The position numbers were made by a program, and so were the translations under genes. This document shows positions 25,647-33,482 of a DNA stretch of 64,000 bases, piece after piece. The notes under the pieces are model-generated. The model was not told the DNA's origin. It saw nothing but the letters and a program-made list of their open reading frames with translations, and did no database searches. The stretch covers positions 1 to 64,000 of the forward strand of contig NZ_PUIC01000002.1 in NCBI RefSeq assembly GCF_022750545.1. Reading direction: 5' to 3'. The stretch's first letter is position 1. Each line of letters begins with the position of its first letter. Origin of the DNA: Caulobacter sp. CCUG 60055 (GTDB lineage: Bacteria; Pseudomonadota; Alphaproteobacteria; Caulobacterales; Caulobacteraceae).

Positions 25647-26209
25647 CGGCCGGCCGCCCGCAGCTTGGCGGCGGCGTCGGGCGACGCCGCCCGGCCGTCG
25701 GCCGTCTCGTAGCGTTCGAGCACGAGCTTGAGCGCCCGGGCGAGGTGCTTTTCGACCGTGCTTTCCGAAAGGCCCATATGGGCGGCGATCTGGCGCTGCG
25801 ACAGGCCGTTCAGCTTGCGCAGGACGAAGGCCTCGCGGCATTGCGGCGGCAGGCTGTCGACGACGTCCTGGAAGCGGCGCAGGTCCTGGCGCGCGCTGAG
25901 CGCGGTCTCGGGGTCGGGGCCGCTGTCCATGACGTTGCGCAGGTCGCCGTCGGTCAGCCCGTCGATCATCACCACCCGCTCGCGCTTGACGTGCTCGAAG
26001 ATCAGGTTGCGGGCGGTCTCGAAGAAATAGGCGCGGGGGTTGCGGATGGCGGCGAAATCCATGTTGCCGATGCGGGCGTAGGCTTCCTGGACGATGTCGT
26101 CGGCGTCATAGCCGCCGCCGAACCGCCGACGGCGCCCGCCGACCCAGCGCCGGACCTCGGCCTCGTGCGGCAGCAGATGCATCGCGATCCACCTGGCGCG
26201 CTCCGCCAT
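25643..26209 (-). CDS. ECF sigma factor, FecI-like
   Basis: This 188-residue protein has sigma region 2 (GYDADDIVQEAYARIGNM; NPRAYFFETARNLIFEHVKRER) and region 4 (LPPQCREAFVLRKLNGLSQRQIAAHMGLSESTVEKHLARAL). This is the FecI-like group of ECF sigma factors, which activate transport genes when a substrate is present outside. It is first in a run with its anti-sigma factor and the STN receptor. It starts at 26209, and the region upstream contains an inverted repeat that may regulate it. The target promoter is probably upstream of the receptor gene. Confidence 0.93.
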   Translation of the reverse strand: MAERARWIAMHLLPHEAEVRRWVGGRRRRFGGGYDADDIVQEAYARIGNMDFAAIRNPRAYFFETARNLIFEHVKRERVVMIDGLTDGDLRNVMDSGPDPETALSARQDLRRFQDVVDSLPPQCREAFVLRKLNGLSQRQIAAHMGLSESTVEKHLARALKLVLERYETADGRAASPDAAAKLRAAGR

Positions 26210-26278
26210 CCCTTCGAAATCCCGGCTCAGTGGAGGGGAGACGCGCCGCGGGCCAGGCCCGGGGCGTCATGGAGCCGT

Positions 26279-26293
26279 GATGATCATATCATC
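26279..26293. promoter_or_regulatory. Inverted repeat upstream of the sigma factor gene
   Basis: GATGAT-CAT-ATCATC is a perfect inverted repeat 70 bases upstream of the sigma factor start and about 34 bases after the response regulator stop. It lies in AT-rich DNA and could be an operator for starting the sigma operon. No known consensus is matched. Confidence 0.35.
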
Positions 26294-26326
26294 TGAAACT
26301 AGCTGGCAAGCCCCGTCGGCGCCGCC

Positions 26327-26860
26327 TCAGCGGATCTGCCGCTTCTCCAGCTTGCGGGCCAGGGTGCGCCGGTGCATCCCGAGGCGCCGCGCCGTCTCGG
26401 AAATGTTGAAGCCGGTCTCGACCAGGGTTTCGTGGATGCGCTCCCATTCCAGGGTCTTGATCGAGGTGGGGCGCTCGGTGATCGGCGCCGTGGCGTCGCC
26501 CGCCGCCCGGCCGAACGCCGCCTCGATGTCGTCGGTGTTGGACGGCTTGGCCAGGTAGTGGCAGGCGCCCAGCTTGATGGCCTCGACCGCCGTGGCGATG
26601 CTGGCGAAGCCGGTCAAGACGACGATCAGCATGGCCGGGTCGTGGGCGTGCAGCGCCTGCACGCAGGAAAGGCCCGAGGCGCCGCCCAGCTTGAGGTCGA
26701 CCACGGCGTAGCCCGGCGAGCGGCTCTCCAGCAGGCCGGCGGTCTCCTCCAGGCTGGCCGCCTGGATCACCTCGTAGCCCCGGCGCTCGAACGAGCGGCG
26801 CAGGGCCTTGGCGAAGTTGTCGTCGTCCTCGACGATGATCAGCAGGCGGTCAGCGGACAT
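26327..26860 (-). CDS. regA: RegA/ActR-type redox response regulator
   Basis: The 177-residue protein has a receiver domain with acidic cluster Glu11-Asp12-Asp13, phosphorylation site Asp55 (YAVVDLKLGG) and Lys in YLAKPSNTDD. A short linker leads to a Fis-type helix-turn-helix at the C-terminus (NISETARRLGMHRRTLARKL). That length and two-domain form match RegA/PrrA/ActR, which control respiration and other redox genes. The start overlaps the RegB stop by 11 bases. In this window the pair sits at the end of the quinol oxidase operon, which may therefore be both regulated by and co-expressed with it. Confidence 0.92.
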   Translation of the reverse strand: MSADRLLIIVEDDDNFAKALRRSFERRGYEVIQAASLEETAGLLESRSPGYAVVDLKLGGASGLSCVQALHAHDPAMLIVVLTGFASIATAVEAIKLGACHYLAKPSNTDDIEAAFGRAAGDATAPITERPTSIKTLEWERIHETLVETGFNISETARRLGMHRRTLARKLEKRQIR

Positions 26861-28193
26861 CGGCGCGCTCGATCTTGAGGGCGGAGAGGGGCAGGGCCAG
26901 CACGACCTCGGCGCCGCCGGCGCGGTTCTCGGCCGTCACCCGTCCGCCCAGCTTGCGCGCGACGTTGACCACCAGGAACAGGCCGAGCCCGCCGCCGAGG
27001 CGGCCCTTGCTGGAGTTGTAGGGCTTGCCGAAATTGGACAGCATCTCCGGCGTGAAGCCGGGGCCGCCGTCGCGGACGGTCAGCACGATCTCGTCCTCGC
27101 GCCGTTCGACCTTGACGCCGACCCAGTGCGGCGAGGCCTCCAGGGCGTTGTCGAGCAGGTTGAGGATCACCTGCTTGAGCGCCGAGTCCGAGACGATGGG
27201 CGGGGCCTCGCCGATCTCGACGACATAGTCGGCGTGGGTCACCGGGCGGCTCGATCGCCAGTCCTGCATGATGTCGTCGAAGAAGCCCTTGACGGTGGTC
27301 ACCACCGGGCGCTCGCCCCGAGCCTCGCCGGCCGACAGCAGCACGCCGGTGACGATGGCCTTGCAGCGACGCACCTCGGCCTGCATGTCCTCGATCTCCT
27401 GGGCCAGCTCGGGGTCGGAGGCCAGCTTGGGCATCCGCCGCCAGTCGCCCAGTATGACGTCGAGGGTGGCCAGGGGCGTGCCCAGCTCGTGCGCGGCCCC
27501 GGAGGCCAGCAGGCCCATGCGGACGATGTGGTCCTCCTCGGCGGCGCGCTGGCGCAGGTCGGCCAGGCGGGCGTCCCGCGCCCGCAGGTTGGCGCTGATG
27601 CGGGTCATGAAGATCACCAGCAGCGCCGCGTTCAGCACGAAGCCGGCCAGCATCCCCTGGATGTGCAGGGCGAACAGGTCGCCGCCGTGGTGGCCGCCCA
27701 GGGCCAGGGGGCGATAGAACACCGTCAGGCCGCAGAAACAGGCGACGGTGATGGCCACCATCGCCCAGGTCGACCACACCTCCAGCAGCACCGCGCCCAG
27801 GATCACCTGCAACAGGTAGAGCGAGGTGAACGGGTTGGCCGCGCCGCCGCTGAGATAGAGCTGGGCGGTCAGGGCCAGCGAGTCGAGCGCCAGGACCAGG
27901 AACAGCTCGCCGTTGACCACGTCGGCCGGGCGCTTGAGCCGCATCAGGCTGGCGACGTTCAGGGCCACCAGCCCGGCCAGGACCAGCGACATGGCCGCCA
28001 GCGGCAGCGGGATGCGGAAGCCGAAATGCACGATGACGATGGTCGCCACCTGGCCGACCACCGCGATCCAGCGCAGGTGGATCAGCTGCAGCATGTTCTT
28101 GCGCTCGGCGGCGTCGCCGGGGGCCGAGGACGAGACGGTGATCCCCGAGGCCAGGCGCAGGGAGGCGAGCACCTTGTCAGCGGCCGAGCGCAT
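26850..28193 (-). CDS. regB: RegB-type redox sensor histidine kinase
   Basis: This 447-residue kinase (start 28193) has about six membrane helices in the first 200 residues. The segment GGAANPF at residues 116-122 is the ubiquinone-linked motif (GGxxNPF) of RegB/PrrB. The phosphorylation box is HELGTPLATL with His235, and the ATP-binding domain shows DNALEAS, GPGFTPEM and GGGLGLF. RegB senses quinone or redox state and phosphorylates RegA. I did not find the redox-active Cys in its usual place between membrane part and H-box. The start lies 17 bases inside the SURF1 end. Confidence 0.92.
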   Translation of the reverse strand: MRSAADKVLASLRLASGITVSSSAPGDAAERKNMLQLIHLRWIAVVGQVATIVIVHFGFRIPLPLAAMSLVLAGLVALNVASLMRLKRPADVVNGELFLVLALDSLALTAQLYLSGGAANPFTSLYLLQVILGAVLLEVWSTWAMVAITVACFCGLTVFYRPLALGGHHGGDLFALHIQGMLAGFVLNAALLVIFMTRISANLRARDARLADLRQRAAEEDHIVRMGLLASGAAHELGTPLATLDVILGDWRRMPKLASDPELAQEIEDMQAEVRRCKAIVTGVLLSAGEARGERPVVTTVKGFFDDIMQDWRSSRPVTHADYVVEIGEAPPIVSDSALKQVILNLLDNALEASPHWVGVKVERREDEIVLTVRDGGPGFTPEMLSNFGKPYNSSKGRLGGGLGLFLVVNVARKLGGRVTAENRAGGAEVVLALPLSALKIERADVR

Positions 28194-29019
28194 GACCGTC
28201 CTTTCCGGCGCGGCCGCCCGGCGGCGGCGCATCGGCGGCATCTGAGCACGCCGGCCGGCGGTCGGCGACCGCTTTGCGCAGGCGGGCCTCGGCCAGGAAC
28301 ACTGCGCCGGCGCCGGCCGCCGTCATCGCGGCCAGGGCGAACCAGGTGAGCGCATAGACGAGATGGCTGTTGGGGAAGGCGGTCACGGTCAGGCCGCCGA
28401 GCGGCCAGCCGCCGGGATTGGGCGCGGCGTCGGCGTCGACGAAATAGGGGGCGGTCTCGCCCAGGCCGCGCGCGGCGGCGATGGCGGCCACGTCGCGCGA
28501 GTACCAGCGCCCCTCGGCGGGCGCGTTGCGGCGCAGGAAGCCGCCCTTGGGTTCGCTGATCCGCAACAGGCCCTCGACCGTCGCCGGCCCGGCCGGTCGG
28601 CCGGCGGCGCGGGCGGCGGGATCGCGCCGCTCGGGCGGGACGAAACCGCGGTTGACCAGGACGGTGAAGCCCCGGTCGGTCTTCAGCGGCGTCATCACCC
28701 AGAAGCCGGCCCCCTTGGCGGTGACGGCCTGGACCAGGGTTTCGCGGTCGTCGGCGAAGACGCCGCGCAGGCGGACCCGACGGTACTCGTCGGCGTCGCG
28801 CGAGACCTGCGGCCACGCCGCCGGGGGCGGCGGTTCGACGGGGGCCGCATGGAGCCGCCGCTCGACCCGGGCGATCAGGTCGAGCTTCCAGACCCGCCGC
28901 TGCAGCTGCCAGGTCCCGAGGGCGACGAAGCCGGCGAAGACGGCCAGCGCCAGCAGCCCGAGGACGGCCAGCGTCGCCGCCGAGCGCGGCCGGCGCGCGG
29001 CCGGGGCGTCCGCCGTCAC
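28177..29019 (-). CDS. SURF1 family oxidase assembly factor
   Basis: GTG 29019 overlaps the CyoD stop by four bases and gives a 280-residue protein. It has an N-terminal membrane helix (AATLAVLGLLALAVFAGFVALGTWQLQRR), a periplasmic loop and a C-terminal membrane helix (LVYALTWFALAAM). The GTWQLQRRVWK sequence right after the first helix is a SURF1 signature. SURF1 helps insert heme into terminal oxidases; alphaproteobacteria have a separate form dedicated to quinol oxidases. Its place in the cyo operon, between CyoD and RegB, supports the quinol oxidase role. Confidence 0.9.
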   Translation of the reverse strand: MTADAPAARRPRSAATLAVLGLLALAVFAGFVALGTWQLQRRVWKLDLIARVERRLHAAPVEPPPPAAWPQVSRDADEYRRVRLRGVFADDRETLVQAVTAKGAGFWVMTPLKTDRGFTVLVNRGFVPPERRDPAARAAGRPAGPATVEGLLRISEPKGGFLRRNAPAEGRWYSRDVAAIAAARGLGETAPYFVDADAAPNPGGWPLGGLTVTAFPNSHLVYALTWFALAAMTAAGAGAVFLAEARLRKAVADRRPACSDAADAPPPGGRAGKDGHALGR

Positions 29020-29429
29020 GGCATGTTGCGCATGTCGTGGACGCTCATCGGCATCATGTTGTGGTTCAGATGGTACATCACCCATAGCGAACCGCTCAGC
29101 GTGATCACGACCAGCACCAGCGTGAAGATCAGCGCCAGCATGGTCCAGCCGCCTTCCGAGCGCGAGTTCATGTGCAGGAAGAACACCATGTGGACGACGA
29201 TCTGCACCGCCGCCAGGGCCATCACCGCCAGGGCGGTGAGGCGCGGGTCGGGGATGACGTGGCCCATCACCAGCCAGAACGGGATGGCGGTCAGGATCAC
29301 CGACAGCACGAAGCCGATGGTGTAGCCCTTCAGCGTGCCGTGGCCGGCCTCGTGGCCGTGCCCTTCGTGGGCGCCGGGGGCGCTGTGGTCGTGCGCGCCG
29401 TGGTCGTGCGCGTGGCTCGCCTGGCTCAT
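29016..29429 (-). CDS. cyoD: Cytochrome bo quinol oxidase subunit IV (CyoD)
   Basis: This 137-residue protein starts at ATG 29429, overlapping the CyoC stop by four bases. Three membrane helices follow (GYTIGFVLSVILTAIPFWLVMG; LTALAVMALAAVQIVVHMVFFL; MLALIFTLVLVVITLSGSLWVMY), as expected for CyoD. The first 31 residues are unusual: nine histidines in a spaced pattern with Ala, Asp and Gly. That could bind copper or another metal, but other CyoD proteins have smaller versions, so this is not proven. It helps assemble the CuB site of subunit I. Confidence 0.92.
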   Translation of the reverse strand: MSQASHAHDHGAHDHSAPGAHEGHGHEAGHGTLKGYTIGFVLSVILTAIPFWLVMGHVIPDPRLTALAVMALAAVQIVVHMVFFLHMNSRSEGGWTMLALIFTLVLVVITLSGSLWVMYHLNHNMMPMSVHDMRNMP

Positions 29430-30055
29430 CGCAGGGCCCCCATCAGATAGACGAACGAGAAGACGCCGATCCAGACGACGTCGAGGAAGTGCCAGAACAT
29501 GCTCAGGCACATCAGCCGGCGCCTGTTCTCGGGGATAAGGCCGCGCTGGCCCACCTGGACCATCAGCGTGACCAGCCAGACGATCCCGAAGGTCACGTGC
29601 AGCCCGTGCGTGCCGACCAGGGCGAAGAAGGACGACAGGAAGGCGCTGCGCTGGGGCGTGGCGCCCTCGTGGATGAAGTGGGCGAACTCGGTCAGCTCCA
29701 GCCCCAGGAAAGCGGCGCCGAACAGGCCTGTGACCGCCAGCCAGGCCAGGGTGGTCTTCACCCGGTTCTGCTCCATGGCCAGCATGGCGAAGCCGTAGGT
29801 GATCGACGAGAACAGCAGCATCGAAGTGTTCAACGCCACCATCGGCAGGTCGAACAGGTCCGCGCCCGACGGCCCGGCCGCGTAGCTGCGGCCGAGGACG
29901 CCGTAGACGGCGAACAGCACCGCGAAGATGAGGCAGTCGCTCATCAGGTACAGCCAGAAGCCCAGCAGCGAGCCGTTCTCCGGGTGGTGCTCGACGACGT
30001 GGAACCGGGGGGCGGCCGCCGCGTCCTTGACGGGGATGTCCAATGTGGTGGCCAT
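29426..30055 (-). CDS. cyoC: Cytochrome bo quinol oxidase subunit III (CyoC)
   Basis: The 209-residue protein has five predicted membrane helices starting at FWLYLMSDCLIFAVLFAVYGVLG. Family motifs include HHPENGSLLGFW, TAEFAHF-like ELTEFAHFIHEG and GTHGLHVTFGIVWLV, followed by MCLSMFWHFLDVVWIGVF. Subunit III stabilises the oxidase complex in the inner membrane. It is four bases after CyoB and overlaps CyoD by four bases, so translation in this operon is tightly coupled. Confidence 0.93.
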   Translation of the reverse strand: MATTLDIPVKDAAAAPRFHVVEHHPENGSLLGFWLYLMSDCLIFAVLFAVYGVLGRSYAAGPSGADLFDLPMVALNTSMLLFSSITYGFAMLAMEQNRVKTTLAWLAVTGLFGAAFLGLELTEFAHFIHEGATPQRSAFLSSFFALVGTHGLHVTFGIVWLVTLMVQVGQRGLIPENRRRLMCLSMFWHFLDVVWIGVFSFVYLMGALR

Positions 30056-30059
30056 GGTC

Positions 30060-32063
30060 TTAGGCGAGGCTCGCTAGGGTCTTGGTGCGTTCGTCCTCGG
30101 CGCGGGTCACGTCCTCGACCGGGACGTAGTAGTCGCGCTTGTAGTTGAACGTGTGGGCGATGGCCGTGGCGACCAGGGCGACGAAGCCGCCCGCCGCCAG
30201 CCACCACATCTGCCAGATCAGCCCGAAGGCGACCGCCGTGGCGATCCCCGACAGGATGATCCCGGCGCCGGTGTTCTTGGGCATGTGGATCGGCACGAAG
30301 CCCTTGGTCGGCCGCTCATAGCCGCGCTGCTTCATGTCCCACCAGGCGTCGTGAGCGTGGACCAGGGGCGTGAAGGCGAAGTTGTAGGCCGGCGGCGGCG
30401 ACGAGGTCGCCCATTCCAGGGTGCGGCCGTCCCACGGGTCGCCGGTCAGGTCGCGCAGCTGCTCGCGCTTCATGAAGCTGACGACGAGCTGGATCAGGAA
30501 CGAGACGATGCCGAACAGGATCAGCACGGCGCCGAAGGCGGCGATGACGAACCAGATCTGCAGCGACGGGTCCTCGAAGTGGCTGACGCGGCGGGTCACG
30601 CCCATCAGGCCGAGCACGTAGAGCGGCATGAAGGCGAAGTAGAAGCCGACCAGCCAGAACCAGAACGACATCTTCCCCCAGAACGGGTCGAGCTTGTAGC
30701 CGAAGGCCTTGGGGAACCAGTAGGTGATGCCGGCGAACAGGCCGAACAGCACGCCGCCGATGATGACGTTGTGGAAGTGCGCCACCAGGAACAGGCTGTT
30801 GTGCAGCACGAAGTCGGCCGGGGGCACGGCCAGCAGCACGCCGGTCATGCCGCCGATGACGAAGGTGACCATGAAGCCGATGGTCCACAGCATCGGCACC
30901 TCGAAGCGGATGCGCCCCCGGTACATTGTGAACAGCCAGTTGAAGATCTTCGCCCCTGTCGGGATCGAGATGATCATCGTGGTGATGCCGAAGAACGAAT
31001 TGACGCTGGCGCCCGACCCCATGGTGAAGAAGTGGTGCAGCCAGACCAGGTACGACAGGATGGTGATGACCACGGTCGCGTAGACCATCGAGGCGTAGCC
31101 GAACAGGCGCTTGCCGCAGAAGGTGGCGACCACCTCGGAGAAGATGCCGAAGGCCGGCAGCACCAGGATGTAGACCTCGGGGTGGCCCCAGATCCAGATC
31201 AGGTTCACGTACATCATCGGGCTGCCGCCGAAGTCGTTCGTGAAGAAGTTGGTGCCGGCGTAGCGGTCCAGCGACAGCAGGGCCAGGACGGCGGTCAGGA
31301 TCGGGAAGGCGGCGACGATCAGGACGTTGGTGCACAGCGACGTCCAGGTGAACACCGGCATCTTCATCAGGCTCATGCCCGGCGCGCGCATCTTGACGAT
31401 GGTGGCGATCAGGTTGATGCCCGATAGCAGCGTGCCGACCCCGGCTATCTGCAAGGCCCATATGTAGTAGTCGACCCCGACCCCTGGACTGTAGGCGATG
31501 TTCGACAGGGGCGGATAGGCCAGCCAGCCGGTGCGGGCGAACTCGCCGACGAACAGCGACATCATCACCGTCACCGCGCCGCCGACCGTCATCCAGAAGC
31601 TGAAGTTGTTCAGGAACGGGAAGGCCACGTCGCGGGCGCCGATCTGCAGCGGCACCACCAGGTTCATCAGGCCGGTGACCAGCGGCATGGCCACGAAGAA
31701 GATCATGATCACGCCGTGGGCGGTGAAGATCTGGTCGTAGTGGTGCGGCGGCAGGTAGCCGTGGTCGGCGCCGAAGGCCATGGCCTGCTGGGCGCGCATC
31801 ATTAGGGCGTCGGCGAAGCCGCGCAGCAGCATGACCAGGCCGAGGATGATGTACATCACCCCGATCTTCTTGTGGTCGACGCTGGTCAGCCACTCGCGCC
31901 ACAGATAGCCCCACAGGCGATAGTAGGTCAGCGCGCCCAGCACCGCGACGCCGCCGAGCGCGACCACCGCGAAGGTGGCGAGCAGGATCGGCTCGTGCAG
32001 GGGGACGGCGTCCCAGGTGAGGCGGCCGAATATCAGCTTGGCCAGGTCCGGTGAGGTGGACAT
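30060..32063 (-). CDS. cyoB: Cytochrome bo quinol oxidase subunit I (CyoB)
   Basis: This 667-residue protein has about 15 membrane helices. It holds low-spin heme b, heme o3 and CuB. Visible conserved parts are [13 protein letters not shown], the CuB/cross-link motif [12 protein letters not shown], the double His in [10 protein letters not shown] and the heme ligands in [11 protein letters not shown]. These, with subunit IV/II/III alongside, define a cyo-type quinol oxidase rather than a cytochrome c oxidase. It pumps protons while reducing oxygen. It starts 53 bases downstream of cyoA. Confidence 0.95.
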   Translation of the reverse strand: MSTSPDLAKLIFGRLTWDAVPLHEPILLATFAVVALGGVAVLGALTYYRLWGYLWREWLTSVDHKKIGVMYIILGLVMLLRGFADALMMRAQQAMAFGADHGYLPPHHYDQIFTAHGVIMIFFVAMPLVTGLMNLVVPLQIGARDVAFPFLNNFSFWMTVGGAVTVMMSLFVGEFARTGWLAYPPLSNIAYSPGVGVDYYIWALQIAGVGTLLSGINLIATIVKMRAPGMSLMKMPVFTWTSLCTNVLIVAAFPILTAVLALLSLDRYAGTNFFTNDFGGSPMMYVNLIWIWGHPEVYILVLPAFGIFSEVVATFCGKRLFGYASMVYATVVITILSYLVWLHHFFTMGSGASVNSFFGITTMIISIPTGAKIFNWLFTMYRGRIRFEVPMLWTIGFMVTFVIGGMTGVLLAVPPADFVLHNSLFLVAHFHNVIIGGVLFGLFAGITYWFPKAFGYKLDPFWGKMSFWFWLVGFYFAFMPLYVLGLMGVTRRVSHFEDPSLQIWFVIAAFGAVLILFGIVSFLIQLVVSFMKREQLRDLTGDPWDGRTLEWATSSPPPAYNFAFTPLVHAHDAWWDMKQRGYERPTKGFVPIHMPKNTGAGIILSGIATAVAFGLIWQMWWLAAGGFVALVATAIAHTFNYKRDYYVPVEDVTRAEDERTKTLASLA

Positions 32064-32116
32064 CGTCTTACTCTGTTCTTCTCATCTCGGCGCGGCCGGA
32101 GACCGCGCCGTGTCGG

Positions 32117-33196
32117 TTACAGCGCCGGGGACGGGCGGTCGGAGCGGGCGGCGGTCTTGCGGGGCGGGATGGCGCCGTCGGTCGGGGTGCAGACGGCGGC
32201 GACGAACCGGCGCGCCGGCTCGGCCTCGGACCCGCGGCGGGCCCGCTTGTCGTATTCCAGCGCCAGCACGTTGTGGATCCCGGCCATGCCCAGGCCGCCG
32301 TCGGCGTCGATGCGCATCATGTCGTTCATGCACATCTTGCTGCGGTCGACGCACATGTTGAGGATGGCCGGATAGAGGTCGGCCTCGACGGCGGCGAAGC
32401 GGCGAACCGGCTCGTTCTCGCTGGGCCGTTCGAGCTGGAGATAGGTCTCGCGGTCCAGCCGGCCGCCGGCTGTCTTGACCCCGGCCGCCCAGGCGTCGAA
32501 GCCGGCCTTGTCGAGGCCGTGGAACTTGAAGCGCATGCCCGAGAAGCCGGCGCCGCTGTAGTTGGCCGAGAAGCCGTCGTATTCGCCGGGCTTGTTGATC
32601 ACCGCGTGCAGCTTGGTCTGCATGCCAGGCATGGCGTAGATCTGGCCGGCCAGGGCCGGCACGAAGAACGAGTTCATCACCGACGAGGCGGTGATCTTGA
32701 ATTCGATGGGCGTGTCGACGGGGGCGGCCAGCTCGTTGACGGTGGCCACGCCCAGGTCGGGATAGATGAACAGCCACTTCCAATCCAGGGCGACCACCTC
32801 GACGCGCAGCGGCTTGGCGTCGGCGGCCACCGGCCGGGCGGGGGCGATGCGGTCCAGGGGGCGGTAGGGGTCGAGCAGGTGGGTGCTCATCCAGGTGATC
32901 GCGCCGAGGATGACGATGATCACCAGGGGCGCGGCCCAGATCACCACCTCCAGCCGGGTGGAGTGGTGCCATTCCGGATCGTAGGCGGCCTTGGTGTTCG
33001 AGCGCCGGTATTTCCAGGCGAAGAACAGGGTCAGGGCGATCACCGGCACGATGATCAGCAGCATCAGGACGGTGGCGACGAGGATCAGGTCGCGCTGCTG
33101 CACGGCCACGTCGCCCGAGGGATTCATCACCACCATGTCGCAGCCGGCCAGCAGGACCGGCAGGGACAGGAGGGCGAGTCGACGCAAGAGGTTCAC
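32117..33196 (-). CDS. cyoA: Cytochrome bo quinol oxidase subunit II (CyoA), lipoprotein
   Basis: From GTG 33196 the protein is 359 residues with a lipoprotein signal (lipobox LLAGC, Cys19). Two membrane helices follow (ILVATVLMLLIIVPVIALTLFFAW; VVIWAAPLVIIVILGAITWM), then a cupredoxin-like periplasmic domain. The CuA ligands of cytochrome c oxidase are not seen, as expected for a quinol oxidase. A C-terminal segment (MCVDRSKMCMNDMMRID) resembles other CyoA proteins. It is first in the operon. An inverted repeat upstream may regulate the operon, perhaps with RegA. Confidence 0.93.
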   Translation of the reverse strand: MNLLRRLALLSLPVLLAGCDMVVMNPSGDVAVQQRDLILVATVLMLLIIVPVIALTLFFAWKYRRSNTKAAYDPEWHHSTRLEVVIWAAPLVIIVILGAITWMSTHLLDPYRPLDRIAPARPVAADAKPLRVEVVALDWKWLFIYPDLGVATVNELAAPVDTPIEFKITASSVMNSFFVPALAGQIYAMPGMQTKLHAVINKPGEYDGFSANYSGAGFSGMRFKFHGLDKAGFDAWAAGVKTAGGRLDRETYLQLERPSENEPVRRFAAVEADLYPAILNMCVDRSKMCMNDMMRIDADGGLGMAGIHNVLALEYDKRARRGSEAEPARRFVAAVCTPTDGAIPPRKTAARSDRPSPAL

Positions 33197-33482
33197 GAGA
33201 GGACCTGGACTGAAAAAAGGCGCATGAGCCCGGCCGTAGTCCAATCGCGCCGCCTTCGACATTGGACGCTTTGTCCTACCGCACCGCAACATGGCGAGAA
33301 GGCCGGCCGACGCCCGGCCAGGGAACATCCCGTGCTGCGGCGCGCTATCTCTGGCGTGCGCGCATTTGTGAATTTGCGCCGCCTCGTCGGGCGGGCCATG
33401 CTGCCCCGTAGAGACCGCCGACAAGGCGGCGGCGGCCCTATCGGCCGCGCAGGCAGGAAACCGAGGAGCGTTCAGCAGTCCC
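33197..33482. other. Intergenic region between cyoA and the MHS transporter
   Basis: The 286-base gap holds the cyo promoter region on the left (including the inverted repeat) and the MHS transporter leader on the right. No small gene or RNA could be supported. The right half is GC-rich with a CGACAAGGCGG segment and gives no clear promoter for the transporter. Confidence 0.6.
33239..33267. promoter_or_regulatory. Inverted repeat upstream of the cyo operon
   Basis: GTCCAAT (33239-33245) and ATTGGAC (33261-33267) form a perfect seven-base inverted repeat with 15 bases between, 43 bases upstream of the cyoA start. It lies in the only long gap near this operon and could be an operator or RegA site. 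The RegA consensus was not clearly recognised. Confidence 0.4.

Noticed and set aside
19325-26209. Direct annotation as a lasso-peptide biosynthesis locus
   Set aside because: No precursor peptide, B or C protein or ABC exporter was found in the window, so only an import/degradation comparison is justified.
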